Position numbers and translations under genes: made by a program
DNA from: Lysobacter arvi
GTDB lineage: Bacteria > Pseudomonadota > Gammaproteobacteria > Xanthomonadales > Xanthomonadaceae
Assembly (NCBI GenBank): GCA_031216755.1
Contig: JARUHG010000001.1
Coordinates: forward strand, 1,426,001-1,490,000
Direction: 5' to 3'
Length of the DNA stretch: 64,000 nucleotides
Notes under the pieces: model-generated
Told to the model about the DNA's origin: nothing
The model's database searches: none
The model's input: the letters and a program-made list of their open reading frames with translations, nothing else
In this document: positions 33,013-42,231 of the stretch, in pieces
Position numbering within the stretch: position 1 is the first letter of the stretch
How the letters are laid out: the number at the start of each line of letters is the position of its first letter

Positions 33013-33330
33013 TTACGGCGATGCCAGCTTCAGGCCCACCAGTCCGGCGACGATCAACCCCACGCTGATCAGTCGCAGCGCGTTGGTCGGTTCGTTGAAC
33101 AGCACGATCCCGAGGATCACCGTACCGACCGCGCCCACGCCCACCCAGATCGCGTAGGCCGTGCCCACGGGCAGCGATTTCATCGCGACGCCGAGCAATC
33201 CCAGGCTGATCGCCATCGCCGCGACGGTGCCCACGGTGGGCCACAGCCGGGTGAAGCCGTCGGTGTACTTGAGGCCGATCGCCCAGCCCACTTCGAACAG
33301 GCCGGCGAGAACGAGAAGAATCCAGGGCAT
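33013..33330 (-). CDS. sugE: SMR-family guanidinium exporter (SugE/Gdx)
   Basis: A 105-residue four-helix protein of the small multidrug resistance family. The N-terminal [20 protein letters not shown] contains the essential membrane Glu14. [20 protein letters not shown] and [20 protein letters not shown] are typical of SugE/Gdx rather than EmrE. Gdx proteins export guanidinium in exchange for protons. The guanidine-II riboswitch-like leader just upstream supports this function. GGAG lies 6 bases before the ATG. Confidence 0.94.
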   Translation of the reverse strand: MPWILLVLAGLFEVGWAIGLKYTDGFTRLWPTVGTVAAMAISLGLLGVAMKSLPVGTAYAIWVGVGAVGTVILGIVLFNEPTNALRLISVGLIVAGLVGLKLASP

Positions 33331-33347
33331 GACAGTCTCCGGTCGAT

Positions 33348-33391
33348 GGGGCCGTCCCCGAATGCGATGGGAGCGGCGGGGTCGTCCCCGC
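33348..33391 (-). promoter_or_regulatory. Guanidine-II (mini-ykkC) riboswitch
   Basis: Read on the minus strand there are two hairpins: GCGGGG-ACGA-CCCCGC (33391-33376) and GGGG-ACGG-CCCC (33359-33348). Both have ACGR tetraloops, the defining guanidine-II pattern of two small stems. The second hairpin ends about 17 bases before the sugE ATG, with GGAG in between. Binding of guanidinium by kissing ACGR loops would free the ribosome site. Structure seen directly; mechanism from the known family. Confidence 0.9.
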
Positions 33392-33452
33392 TTCCTGTAT
33401 CGGGGGATTATTCCACACGCCCGCGCGTGGCACCCTCACCCGGCCAGGCGCG

Positions 33453-36400
33453 TCACAGGCGCGCTTCGGGCGGATTCTCGTCGATGCAGATGACGTTGCG
33501 TCCCTGGTTCTTGGCCCGGTACATCGCCGCGTCGGCGCGTTCGAGCAGGCGCGCAGGCGTGTCGTCGAACCGGCATTGCGCCACGCCGACGCTGAAGGTG
33601 ACGCGCAGGCCCTCCACGCCCGCCCACATCGCATGCGTGGCGAACGCCTGCTGCACGCGTTCGCAGATGACCACGGCCTCGTCCAGCGTCGTGTGCGGCA
33701 GCAGCAGCGCGAACTCCTCGCCGCCCAGTCGCGCGAGCAGATCGGCGGCGCGACTGCCCGCGGCCAGCACGATGGCCGCCTCGCGCAGCACCGCGTCGCC
33801 GACGGCATGCGAGTGCGTGTCGTTGATGCGCTTGAAGTGGTCCAGGTCGACCAGCGCCAGGCACAGCGGATGGCCGGCGCGCTGCGCCATGGCCATGTCG
33901 CGCTTGAGCACCTCGTCGAAGCGGCGGCGGTTCGGCAGCCCGGTGAGCGCGTCCTCGCGCGCCTGCCGCTCGTAGGCGACGGCCTGGCGACGGACGCGGT
34001 CGAGCAGCTGCGCGCGTTCGCGATCGGCCGCGAGCAGGCGCTCGGCCTGTGCCTGGAGATCGCGCGTGCGTTCGTTCACCAGCCGCGCCAGGCGCACGTT
34101 CTTCGTGCGATAGCGGTGCACCAGATAGCGATAGAGGACGAACAGCGCCGCGAGCAGCAGCAGCACGGCGACCACGCGCGTGTCGGCGCGTTGCCACCAC
34201 ATCGGTTTGATCGTGAACGCCCAGTTCGCGACGTCCTGCGTCCACGGTCCGCCCGGATGCGCGGCGGCGACCTGCAGCACGTAGTCGCCCGGCGGAAGCC
34301 CCATGTACTCGACGGTGCGCTGGCGATCGCGCTCGATCCAGTCCGCATCCAGGCCCAGCAGGCGCGTGCGGTAGCGGATGCGGTCGGACATCACGTAGCT
34401 CAGGCCGACATAGGACACGCCGATGCGTTTGCCGCCGGGCAGCGCGGTGCGCGCGTTGAACGGCACGGCGCGGCCGTCGAGTTCGACGCGTTCGATCACG
34501 GTCGGCGGCGGCTGGCGATCGAGATAGCGTTGCAGCCGCGCCGGATCCACCGACGCGACGCCGGCCGCGGTCGCGATCCACACGCTGCCGTCGCGGCGCA
34601 GGATCGCCGCCGGCGAGGAGCTTCCGTTCGCCTGCGCGCTGGGCAGGCCATCGGCTTCGGTGTAGCGCTCGTTCGGCACGGGCGCCGTGCTGCCGTCGGC
34701 CGCCGTATCGAGGGCATCCATGCGGATGCGCAGCACGCCGCGATTGCTGGTCACCCACGCATTGCCGACGTGGTCCGGCACGAGCTGGAACACCGCGTCG
34801 ACCGGCAATCCCTGTTCCAGGCCGACGCGTGCGAGCCGGCCGTCGCGATGGCGGTACAGCCCGCGGTCCGTGGCGATCCACACATCGCCGTGCACGCTTC
34901 GGAAACCGAAGACCGAACGTGCGCCGCTGGCTTCCAGGTCGATGCGTTCGACCTTGTCGCCCCGCAGCACGTGCGCGCCTTCGACCGAGCCGATCCACAG
35001 GGCGCCGTCGATGCTGGCGAGCGCGGTGATCAGGCCCTGCGGCAGACCGGCGACGGTCGGCGCATGGGCACCGTCGCCGTCCAGCGTCACCAGTCCGCGC
35101 CGCGTACCGGCCCAGACGACGCCGGCGTCGTCGACGGCGATGGCGCGTACGTGGCCGCTCGGCACGCCGGCATCCTGCGCGTAACGGCGCTGCAGGCGCC
35201 CGTCGCGCAACCGGAACACGCCATCGGCATAGGTGCCGATCCACAGATCGCCGTCCTCGCCCTGCGCGATGCTCAGCACCGAAAGCGCATCGCGCTCCTC
35301 GCCGGGCGACGCGTCGTTGCGTACCTCGACATGCCGGATGCGGCCGTCCGCACCGAGGCGATCCAGCCCGCCGCCACCGCCGATCCACAGGTCGCCGTCG
35401 CGGTCTTCGAAAATGGCGCGGACGTAATCGCCGGACACGCCATCGCGGCGGGTGATCGCGCTGAAGAGCGTTTCGCGCAGGCGGAACAGGCCGCCGTTCG
35501 CGCCGACCCAGATATTGCCTTCCGCATCCTCGAGCAGGCTCGCGATGCGCCCGTTCGGCAGGACGTCGCCGGCGGCCAGCCGTTCGACGCCGTGCGCGCC
35601 GATGCGCAACAGGCCGTGGTTCTCGGTGCCCAGCCAGAGGTCGCCGTTGCGGTCGCGCAGCATCGCGGTGAAATGGCCGAGCCCCGGCAGATGCCGCACC
35701 AGCACCACGCCGTCGCCCTGCAGCCGGTAGATGCGGTCGCTCGCCACCAGCCACAGCGAGCCGTCGGCGGCGCGGTACGGCCAGGCCAGTCCGGACGGGA
35801 GGTTCCAGCGCGGGGGCGCGCGTTCCCAGCGGCCGTTCGGCTGGCGGATCACCAGCCCGTCCATCGTGCCGACCCAGAGACGGTCCTCGGCGTCGATGGC
35901 GATGCGAGGGAAGCTCGCCGGCAACGGAATGCCCGCCGGCGGCGGGAAGTAGGCGAAACGGTCGTCGGGGTCCAGGCGCCCCATGCCGTGGTTCTCGAAC
36001 AGCAGCCACATGCGGCCGCGGCTGTCCATCGCCATGTCCAGGATCAGGGCCTGCGGCCAGTCCCGCGCACGTTCCCAGAAGCGCCAGTGCCCATCGCCTT
36101 GCAGCCGCCCGAGGTTGCCGCGCGAATCGCTGAGCCACAGGCGCCCGGCCGGATCGACGTAGAGCGCGCCGATGCCGTTGTCGCGTAGCCCCGGCCGGGT
36201 GCCGCGGCCGACGACGGTGAAATCGATGCCGTTGTAGCGGACCGCGCCTTCCCACGTCGCGAACCAGAGGTGCCCTTCGGGCGTCTGGGCGATGTCGCGC
36301 AGCGAGTTGTGCGGCAGGCCGTTACGCGTCGTCCATTCGTCGATCACGTAATCGCGCAGCGGCGGCGGCCCCACGGCGGGATGGGCGTCCGCGGCGACGG

Positions 36401-36500
36401 GCGCCGTGATCGCGATCGCCACGGCCGGCAGCCACGTCGCGCAAAGGAGAAGCCATCGCCGCCAACCGCGGCGTCCTCCCCGTGTTTGCGTAGCCCCCAT
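33453..36500 (-). CDS. Propeller-sensor diguanylate cyclase (reg_prop, Y_Y_Y, GGDEF)
   Basis: A 1015-residue membrane sensor that makes c-di-GMP. The signal/anchor region (WLLLCATWLPAVAIAITAPV) is followed by about 14 reg_prop blades forming a periplasmic beta-propeller (RDIAQTPEGHLWFATWEGAV, repeated GDLWIGT-type motifs). A Y_Y_Y domain comes next (TVEYMGLPPGDYVLQVAAAH), then a membrane helix (VVAVLLLLAALFVLYRYLVH), a coiled coil (RTRDLQAQAERLLAADRERA) and GGDEF. The A site is GGEEF in ARLGGEEFALLLPH, and an RAAD inhibitory site lies five residues before it, so catalysis and product feedback both look intact. It stands alone. Confidence 0.94.
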   Translation of the reverse strand: MGATQTRGGRRGWRRWLLLCATWLPAVAIAITAPVAADAHPAVGPPPLRDYVIDEWTTRNGLPHNSLRDIAQTPEGHLWFATWEGAVRYNGIDFTVVGRGTRPGLRDNGIGALYVDPAGRLWLSDSRGNLGRLQGDGHWRFWERARDWPQALILDMAMDSRGRMWLLFENHGMGRLDPDDRFAYFPPPAGIPLPASFPRIAIDAEDRLWVGTMDGLVIRQPNGRWERAPPRWNLPSGLAWPYRAADGSLWLVASDRIYRLQGDGVVLVRHLPGLGHFTAMLRDRNGDLWLGTENHGLLRIGAHGVERLAAGDVLPNGRIASLLEDAEGNIWVGANGGLFRLRETLFSAITRRDGVSGDYVRAIFEDRDGDLWIGGGGGLDRLGADGRIRHVEVRNDASPGEERDALSVLSIAQGEDGDLWIGTYADGVFRLRDGRLQRRYAQDAGVPSGHVRAIAVDDAGVVWAGTRRGLVTLDGDGAHAPTVAGLPQGLITALASIDGALWIGSVEGAHVLRGDKVERIDLEASGARSVFGFRSVHGDVWIATDRGLYRHRDGRLARVGLEQGLPVDAVFQLVPDHVGNAWVTSNRGVLRIRMDALDTAADGSTAPVPNERYTEADGLPSAQANGSSSPAAILRRDGSVWIATAAGVASVDPARLQRYLDRQPPPTVIERVELDGRAVPFNARTALPGGKRIGVSYVGLSYVMSDRIRYRTRLLGLDADWIERDRQRTVEYMGLPPGDYVLQVAAAHPGGPWTQDVANWAFTIKPMWWQRADTRVVAVLLLLAALFVLYRYLVHRYRTKNVRLARLVNERTRDLQAQAERLLAADRERAQLLDRVRRQAVAYERQAREDALTGLPNRRRFDEVLKRDMAMAQRAGHPLCLALVDLDHFKRINDTHSHAVGDAVLREAAIVLAAGSRAADLLARLGGEEFALLLPHTTLDEAVVICERVQQAFATHAMWAGVEGLRVTFSVGVAQCRFDDTPARLLERADAAMYRAKNQGRNVICIDENPPEARL

Positions 36501-36553
36501 CGCGACCCCGAATCCCCGTATCCGCAGGCGTTATCGGCCCCCTTCGCCCGCGC

Positions 36554-37300
36554 TCAACCCCGTTGGCGCACCGCTTCGAACAACGTCACGCCGGCGGCGA
36601 CGGATACGTTCAGGCTTTCGACGCTGTCGCCGCCCGGCATCGGGATGCGCACCAGCTGGTCGCAGTTCTCGCGCGTGAGCCGGCGCAGGCCGTCGGCTTC
36701 GCCGCCGAGCACCAGGCCAACGTTGCCCTTCAGGTCCAGCGAATACAGCGAGGCGTCGGCCTCGCCCGCCAGGCCGTACAGCCATACGCCCAGCTTCTGG
36801 AGGTCGCGCATCGTGCGGGACAGATTCGTCACCGGAATGACGGCGACACTGTCGGCCGCGCCCGCGGACGTCTTGCGCACGGTCGCGTTGACCTGCACCG
36901 ACTTGTCCTTGGGGATGATCACCGCCGTCGCGCCCGCAGCCGCCGCGCTGCGCAGGCAGGCGCCGAGATTGTGCGGGTCCTGCACGCCGTCGAGGATCAG
37001 CAGCAACGCGCGGCCGTCCGCGCCTTCGACGAGCCCTTCGAGTTCGTTTTCGTTCCACGTCTTCGCCGCGGCGTAGCGCGCGACCACGCCCTGGTGGCGG
37101 AGATTGCCGACCACGCCATCGAGGGCCTGCGTGGCCACGCGACGCACGTCGATGTCGAGGCGGCGCGCATTGCTCTCGATCTCGGTGATGCGCGGATTCT
37201 TCGCACCGGCTTCGATCAGCACCTCGCGCACGTGCTCGGCATCGTGTTCGAGCGCCGCCGACACGGCGTTGATGCCGGCGATCCATTGTTTCTGGCTCAT
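36554..37300 (-). CDS. rlmB: 23S rRNA (guanosine-2251-2'-O)-methyltransferase
   Basis: A 248-residue SPOUT methyltransferase. The start at 37300 (MSQKQWIAGINAVSAALEHD) begins the typical N-terminal substrate-binding domain; the frame is open upstream but that part lacks family similarity. The SPOUT motifs are LLILDGVQDPHNLGACLRSA (motif 1), VGLVLGGEADGLRRL (motif 2) and IPMPGGDSVESLNVSVAAGV (motif 3, knot). It modifies G2251 of 23S rRNA. It follows rnr on the same strand, the usual order. Confidence 0.95.
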   Translation of the reverse strand: MSQKQWIAGINAVSAALEHDAEHVREVLIEAGAKNPRITEIESNARRLDIDVRRVATQALDGVVGNLRHQGVVARYAAAKTWNENELEGLVEGADGRALLLILDGVQDPHNLGACLRSAAAAGATAVIIPKDKSVQVNATVRKTSAGAADSVAVIPVTNLSRTMRDLQKLGVWLYGLAGEADASLYSLDLKGNVGLVLGGEADGLRRLTRENCDQLVRIPMPGGDSVESLNVSVAAGVTLFEAVRQRG

Positions 37301-37545
37301 GGGAATTCCAGGGAACGGGGCGCAATCGGGCGCCCGAAAGGCCGTATCGTCGGGCCCGCGCGGGCACAGGTCCAGTATTTTGTGCGGCGGGTCCCGGATC
37401 CGGCCTTCCTGAACGCATCCGGCCCGATGCGGCAAGGCGTGATGCGCCGGAGTGTGGGCGGCGGTACCGACGCCCTCGCCCGGCATCGCGGCGATGGCCC
37501 GGGCGGGCTTCGCTTACCCGGGCACCCGCGTCGCAGCAGCCAGCC

Positions 37546-40020
37546 TCAATATTTCTGCTTCACCCGCCTGGCGGGCTTGCCGCGTGGCGGCAGCGGTTTG
37601 ATGCCCCGCTCCTCCACCAGCTTGAAGTCGATCTTCCGGTCCTCGACGCTGGCCTTCATCACCACGATGCGGACGCGGTCGCCGAGGCGGAACTCGCGAC
37701 CGCCGCGCTCGCCCGACAGCGTCTTGCGGATCGGATCGAACTGGTAATAGTCGTGCGGCAGCTGGGTGACATGGACCATGCCGGTGACTTTCGAATCGAC
37801 CAGCTCGACGAACAGGCCGAAGCTGGTCACGCCGCTGATGACGCCGTCGAACTCGCCGCCGACGTGCTGTTCCATCCACGCGGCACGATAACGCTCGTCC
37901 ACCTCGCGTTCGGCTTCGTCGGCGCGGCGTTCGCGTTCGGAGCACTGCAGCGTGAGCGCGGCCATCTCGCTGGGCGAGTACCGGTATTTCTCCGGTCGTC
38001 CGCCCGTCAGCGCGTACTTGATCGCGCGATGCACCAGCAGGTCGGGATAGCGCCGGATCGGCGAGGTGAAGTGCGTGTACGCCTCCAGCGCCAGGCCGAA
38101 GTGGCCGACGTTCTCGGGCGAATACACCGCCAGCGACTGGCTGCGCAGCAGCACCGATTCGATCAGCGCCGCATCCGGGCGTTCGCGGATCTTCTTGAGC
38201 AGCGCGGTGAAATCGCGCGGCTCCACGCGGCCCCACGCCGGCATGCGCAGCTTGAACTCCTTCAGGAATTCGAGCAGATCGGCGTACTTCTGCTCCGGCG
38301 GTCGCTCATGGATGCGGAACGGCGACGGCACGTGCCTGGCCATCAGGTACTTCGCCGCCTCCACGTTGGCGGCGATCATGCATTCCTCGATCAGCTTGTG
38401 CGCATCGTTGCGCTGGAGCATGCCGGCCTGCACGACCTCGCCCTTCGGGCCGAGCACGAAACGCACTTCGCTGGATTCGAACTCGATCGCGCCACGGCGT
38501 TCGCGCGCCTTGGCGAGGACCTGGTACAGCTGGTGCAGGCGCTGCACGTTCGGCAGCAGCGAACCGATGCGTTCGATCGCGTCGGCCCTGTCTTCCTCGC
38601 GCACGTCGTCGCCGACCGCGTTCCAGACCTGCGTGTAGGTCAGCCGCGCATGCGAGTTCATCACCGCTTCGTAGAACTTCGACTTCGTGATCTCGCCTTC
38701 GCGGTTGATCTGCATGTCGCAGACGAAACACAGGCGATCGACCTTCGGGTTGAGCGAGCAGATGCCGTTGGAGAGCGTTTCCGGCAGCATCGGCACGACG
38801 AAGCCGGGGAAGTACACCGACGTGGCGCGCTTCTGCGCCTCGTCGTCCAGCGGCGTTCCGGGCCTGACGTAATGCGATACGTCGGCGATGGCGACGACGA
38901 GGCGGAACCCGTTGCGATTGGTCTCGCAATACACGGCGTCGTCGAAGTCCTTCGCGTCCTCGCCGTCGATGGTCACCAGCGGCAACTCGCGCAGGTCCAC
39001 GCGCTGCGCGGCGATGTCCTCGGGCACGGTGAGCGGCACGTCCGCCGCTTCGTCGAGCACCGCCTGCGGGAATTCGTGCGGAATCTCGTGGCCGTGGATG
39101 GCGGCCTGCACCGCGAGCGACGCGGTGAGGCGATCGCCCAGCACGGCGAGCACGCGACCGATCGGCGTGCGCTGCGGTCCATGTTCGTCGGGGGCTTCGA
39201 TCAGTTCGACCACGACCAGCTGCCCGTTCCGCGCGCCGAGGCGCTCGTCCGGCGGCACCTGCACGTTGCGCTGGATGCGGCGATCGTCGGGCACCACGTA
39301 GCTGATGCCCGCCTCCAGGCAGAAGCGGCCGATCAGGCGGTTGAGGCGGCGTTCGAGCACGCGCAGGATCGCGCCTTCGCGACGACCGCGACGATCCACG
39401 CCGGTGACGCGCGCGAGCACGCGATCGCCGTGCATTGCCTTGCGCATTTCCATCGGCGGCAGGAACAGGTCATCGCCGCCGCCCGACTCGGGGCGCAGGA
39501 AGCCGAATCCGTCGGGGTTGGCGATCACGACGCCCGGGATCAGGTCCAGCTGCTGCGCCGGGAGGAACTCGCCCATGCGGTTACGCAGCAGTTGTCCGTC
39601 GCGCACCATCGCGGCCAGGCGCTTGCCGAGCGCGTCGAAGCGCCCCTCCTCCGTCAGCGACAGGCGCTGCGCGAGTTCGTCGGCCGACAGTGGACCGTCG
39701 GCCTGCACGAGCAGTTGCAGGATCATTTCCCGGCTGGCGATGGGCTGCTCGTAACGCGCGGCCTCGCGCGCGGCGTAGGGATCGTGGAAGCCCGATGCGC
39801 CACCACGCGCCCGGGGCGCGGCCGGAAGCGGTTCGGGCATCCAGCCGGGCCGCGCCGGCGCCTTGCGCCCACCGGACCCGCCGGCGGACTTGCCGCTCCT
39901 GGGCGTCTTGCCGGACGCGCTTTTGCCCGAAGGCTTGCCGGTGCGCGAACCGGATTTGGAGGAGCCGGACCTGGCGCCGGATTTCGATGAGCCGGAGGCT
40001 TTGCGTGTCATGTCGCGCAT
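37546..40020 (-). CDS. rnr: Ribonuclease R
   Basis: An 824-residue processive 3'-5' exoribonuclease. The first 70 residues are a Ser/Gly/Lys-rich basic tail (SGKSASGKTPRSGKSAGGSG), unusual in being N-terminal and long. A winged helix follows (ILQLLVQADGPLSADELAQR), then cold-shock domains, then the RNB domain with the active-site cluster VTIDGEDAKDFDDAVYC and the ring of Asp residues. An S1 domain (FDGVISGVTSFGLFVELVDS) and a short basic C-terminus (RGKPARRVKQKY) follow. Start could be 40020 or the Met at 40011. rlmB lies 245 bases downstream. Confidence 0.95.
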   Translation of the reverse strand: MRDMTRKASGSSKSGARSGSSKSGSRTGKPSGKSASGKTPRSGKSAGGSGGRKAPARPGWMPEPLPAAPRARGGASGFHDPYAAREAARYEQPIASREMILQLLVQADGPLSADELAQRLSLTEEGRFDALGKRLAAMVRDGQLLRNRMGEFLPAQQLDLIPGVVIANPDGFGFLRPESGGGDDLFLPPMEMRKAMHGDRVLARVTGVDRRGRREGAILRVLERRLNRLIGRFCLEAGISYVVPDDRRIQRNVQVPPDERLGARNGQLVVVELIEAPDEHGPQRTPIGRVLAVLGDRLTASLAVQAAIHGHEIPHEFPQAVLDEAADVPLTVPEDIAAQRVDLRELPLVTIDGEDAKDFDDAVYCETNRNGFRLVVAIADVSHYVRPGTPLDDEAQKRATSVYFPGFVVPMLPETLSNGICSLNPKVDRLCFVCDMQINREGEITKSKFYEAVMNSHARLTYTQVWNAVGDDVREEDRADAIERIGSLLPNVQRLHQLYQVLAKARERRGAIEFESSEVRFVLGPKGEVVQAGMLQRNDAHKLIEECMIAANVEAAKYLMARHVPSPFRIHERPPEQKYADLLEFLKEFKLRMPAWGRVEPRDFTALLKKIRERPDAALIESVLLRSQSLAVYSPENVGHFGLALEAYTHFTSPIRRYPDLLVHRAIKYALTGGRPEKYRYSPSEMAALTLQCSERERRADEAEREVDERYRAAWMEQHVGGEFDGVISGVTSFGLFVELVDSKVTGMVHVTQLPHDYYQFDPIRKTLSGERGGREFRLGDRVRIVVMKASVEDRKIDFKLVEERGIKPLPPRGKPARRVKQKY

Positions 40021-40062
40021 GGTCGCACATCCGCATGAATGCGGCGTCTTGGCGCCGCGTCG

Positions 40063-40830
40063 TCACCTGCGCGCGAGGATCGCGTCCAGTTCACGCCGCA
40101 CGAACGCGTCCGGCTCGCCGTTCGCGCGGCAGATCCACGTTTCGTGCGTGAGCTGGCGCTCGATCGCGAATCCCGAGCTGCGCAGCATCGCCAGGACGCA
40201 GGCCTCGTTGGGCGCCCACCAGTTGGTCGGATCGCCCGCCAGGCGATGCTCGATGAAGGCCATGCTCGGCCATCCGCGTTCGCGCAGCAGATCGCGTTCG
40301 CCCAGCCCCACGTCCGGGGGCGTGCGCAATTCCTCGGAACCCGGCATCGTCATCGTCTGCAGCACCATGCGATCGGCCGCCTTGCGTCGCACCAGGTCCA
40401 ACGCGAGCAGCGGATGCCGCAGGTGGTACAGCACGCCCATCAGCCACACCCAGTCGAACTGGCCCGGCAGATCGCCCACCTCGTAGACCTGCATGCGCCG
40501 GAACTCGATGCGGTCCGCCAGGCCGTACTGCGCCGCCGCCCAGCGGGCCTGGTCGAGGTAATGCGGATCGATGTCGATCGCCGTGACCCGTGCGCCCCGC
40601 CGGGCCAGTTCGAAACTGTAGAAACCTGCGTTGCAACCGATGTCCAGCACGGTTGCGCCATGCAGATCCTCCGGGATGTGCGGTGCGATCTGCCGCCACT
40701 TGAACGCCGGGAAATCCCCGTACTCGTGCCCCGGCGCCGTTTGCACGCCGCCGGGCAGGTGCAGGTTGTGGAACCAGGGCCCGAGTTCGCGGATCGCGGC
40801 TTCGACGCTTCCGGTCGCGCGCGCGTCCAT
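40063..40830 (-). CDS. SAM-dependent methyltransferase of the glycan cluster
   Basis: A 255-residue class I methyltransferase. SAM motif I is ATVLDIGCNAGFYSFELARR, then VTAIDIDPHYLDQARWAA and WVWLMGVLYHLRHPLLALDL. The overall pattern resembles CmoB and the small-molecule methyltransferases that I recall as TIGR04290 (Rta_06860-like) from conserved oligosaccharide cassettes. The ATG at 40830 is preferred over the GTG at 40836 because GGGAG sits 5 bases before it. The target is unknown; a sugar or glycolipid is inferred from the neighbours. Confidence 0.85.
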   Translation of the reverse strand: MDARATGSVEAAIRELGPWFHNLHLPGGVQTAPGHEYGDFPAFKWRQIAPHIPEDLHGATVLDIGCNAGFYSFELARRGARVTAIDIDPHYLDQARWAAAQYGLADRIEFRRMQVYEVGDLPGQFDWVWLMGVLYHLRHPLLALDLVRRKAADRMVLQTMTMPGSEELRTPPDVGLGERDLLRERGWPSMAFIEHRLAGDPTNWWAPNEACVLAMLRSSGFAIERQLTHETWICRANGEPDAFVRRELDAILARR

Positions 40831-40832
40831 GC

Positions 40833-41111
40833 TCACTCCCGCCGCACGAACTTGAAGAAGCGGCTCACCTCGCCGTCGGCCGTCTTGTCCTGGTAGAGGA
40901 AGGCGAGCTTCTCCTCGTCGAACTTCTCGAAGAAGTCATCCCATTCGATCTGCTCCAGGTCCTCGTCGTCGCGGAACATGATGCGCAACAGCCCCGCTTC
41001 CTCGCCACCTTCGGCGGTGCCGCGAACGGTCGCCGGGCAACCGTCGCGTTCCTCCGTCCAGCGACGGATGCGGTCATGGTCGGTCGTTCGATGGGACGTA
41101 TGCGTGCTCAT
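40833..41111 (-). CDS. Small acidic hypothetical protein
   Basis: A 92-residue protein with a good ribosome site (AGGAG) before the ATG at 41111. It carries an N-terminal His/Thr-rich tail (MSTHTSHRTTDHDRIRRWTE) and an acidic core (RIMFRDDEDLEQIEWDDFFE, KFDEEKLAFLYQDKTADGEV). Proteins of this pattern are widespread in proteobacteria and sometimes mislabelled as branching enzyme; function is unknown. Its first 38 bases overlap the 3' end of the preceding glycosyltransferase gene. No signal peptide or membrane helix. Confidence 0.85.
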   Translation of the reverse strand: MSTHTSHRTTDHDRIRRWTEERDGCPATVRGTAEGGEEAGLLRIMFRDDEDLEQIEWDDFFEKFDEEKLAFLYQDKTADGEVSRFFKFVRRE

Positions 41112-42231
41112 GGTGCGTGCTCCTGTTGTGGGTGACGTGTGCGGTCGCGGCGCGGCTGCGCCGTGCGGCGGCGCGTTCGAAGTACGAATGCAGCGATTGC
41201 GCGCGATGCGCGGGCGTGTGCTCGGCAAGGAAACGCGCACGCGCGGCGTGACCGATCCGGCGGCGCATCGGCTCGGGGATGCGCTGCAACCAGTGCGCGA
41301 CCTGCGCACCGGATCGGGCGATGAGGATCTCCTTCTCCGGCGCGAACAGGTCATCCAGTCCGGTCCACGCATCGGACACGATCGGCGTGCCGCACGCGGC
41401 GGCCTCGAACAGCCGCACGCTCGGCGAGAAGCCCATCGCCACCATGTCCGCGCGCGTGACGTTCAACGTGAAGCGCTGGCGGTTGTAAAAGCCGCGATGC
41501 TCCGATGGCGCCAGGTGTTCGATCCGCTCGACGTTGGCCGGCCACTGGATGGATTCCGGATACTGCGGCCCGGCCACGACGAACGCGCCTTCGCTCCATT
41601 CGCGCGCCGGTCGCAGCAGCAGGCGCTCGAGCACCGGCTGGCGGTCGTCGCTGTAGGTGCCCATGTAACCCAGGTCGAAATCGGCGTTGCGCTCCTCCGG
41701 GAAATACCGGTTCGGATCGGCCGAGCAGTACAGCGGAACGGCCATCTGCGCGCCGTGGCGCTGCAGCGTCTCCAGCGCGGGCCCGCCGCTGAACGACAGG
41801 TACACGTCGTAGCCGGTGATGACGTCCGCATCGAGGTACGCACAGCGGCTCTGCGCGAGCGCGGACAGCGTCACGGGCGTGTCGATGTCGTAGAACGCGA
41901 CGATGCCCCGCGCGGTGCGCTGCGCCCAGCGCCCCACTTCGATGCCTTGCGGCACGTACGAACCGACGATCACCAGGTCCGCGGACGCGACTTCCGCTGC
42001 GTGGCGATCCTGCAGTTCCTCAAGGTCGGAATAGATCGCCAGCTGGCCCGGAAGCTCGGAGGCCGCGTCCTGGTTCTGCGCGTACCACGGCGCGTCGCGC
42101 TCGAGGAAGCGCACGCGATCGCCGCGCGCCTCCAGCGCGTCCAGCAACGCGCGGTACGTCGTCGCGTGGCCGTTGCCCCACGCCGAGCGCAGGCTGAGGC
42201 CGATCACCACGATGTCGAGTGGCGCGCCCAT
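41074..42231 (-). CDS. CgeB-like glycosyltransferase 1
   Basis: A 385-residue GT-B fold enzyme. The start at 42231 (MGAPLDIVVIGLSLRSAWGN) overlaps the stop of the next CgeB-like gene. The N-terminal domain has GHATTYRALLDALEARGDRV and VGSYVPQGIEVGRW. The C-terminal nucleotide-sugar half has SPSVRLFEAAACGTPIVSDA and GLDDLFAPEKEILIA, typical of the CgeB family. The last 25 residues are His/Thr-rich and encoded where the gene overlaps the next one. The donor and acceptor are unknown. Confidence 0.87.
   Translation of the reverse strand: MGAPLDIVVIGLSLRSAWGNGHATTYRALLDALEARGDRVRFLERDAPWYAQNQDAASELPGQLAIYSDLEELQDRHAAEVASADLVIVGSYVPQGIEVGRWAQRTARGIVAFYDIDTPVTLSALAQSRCAYLDADVITGYDVYLSFSGGPALETLQRHGAQMAVPLYCSADPNRYFPEERNADFDLGYMGTYSDDRQPVLERLLLRPAREWSEGAFVVAGPQYPESIQWPANVERIEHLAPSEHRGFYNRQRFTLNVTRADMVAMGFSPSVRLFEAAACGTPIVSDAWTGLDDLFAPEKEILIARSGAQVAHWLQRIPEPMRRRIGHAARARFLAEHTPAHRAQSLHSYFERAAARRSRAATAHVTHNRSTHHEHAYVPSNDRP

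Noticed and set aside
33576-36188. 870-codon plus-strand frame opposite the diguanylate cyclase
   Set aside because: Antisense shadow of a high-GC gene; composition is His/Arg/Ala-rich with no domain, while the minus-strand frame has clear propeller and GGDEF motifs.
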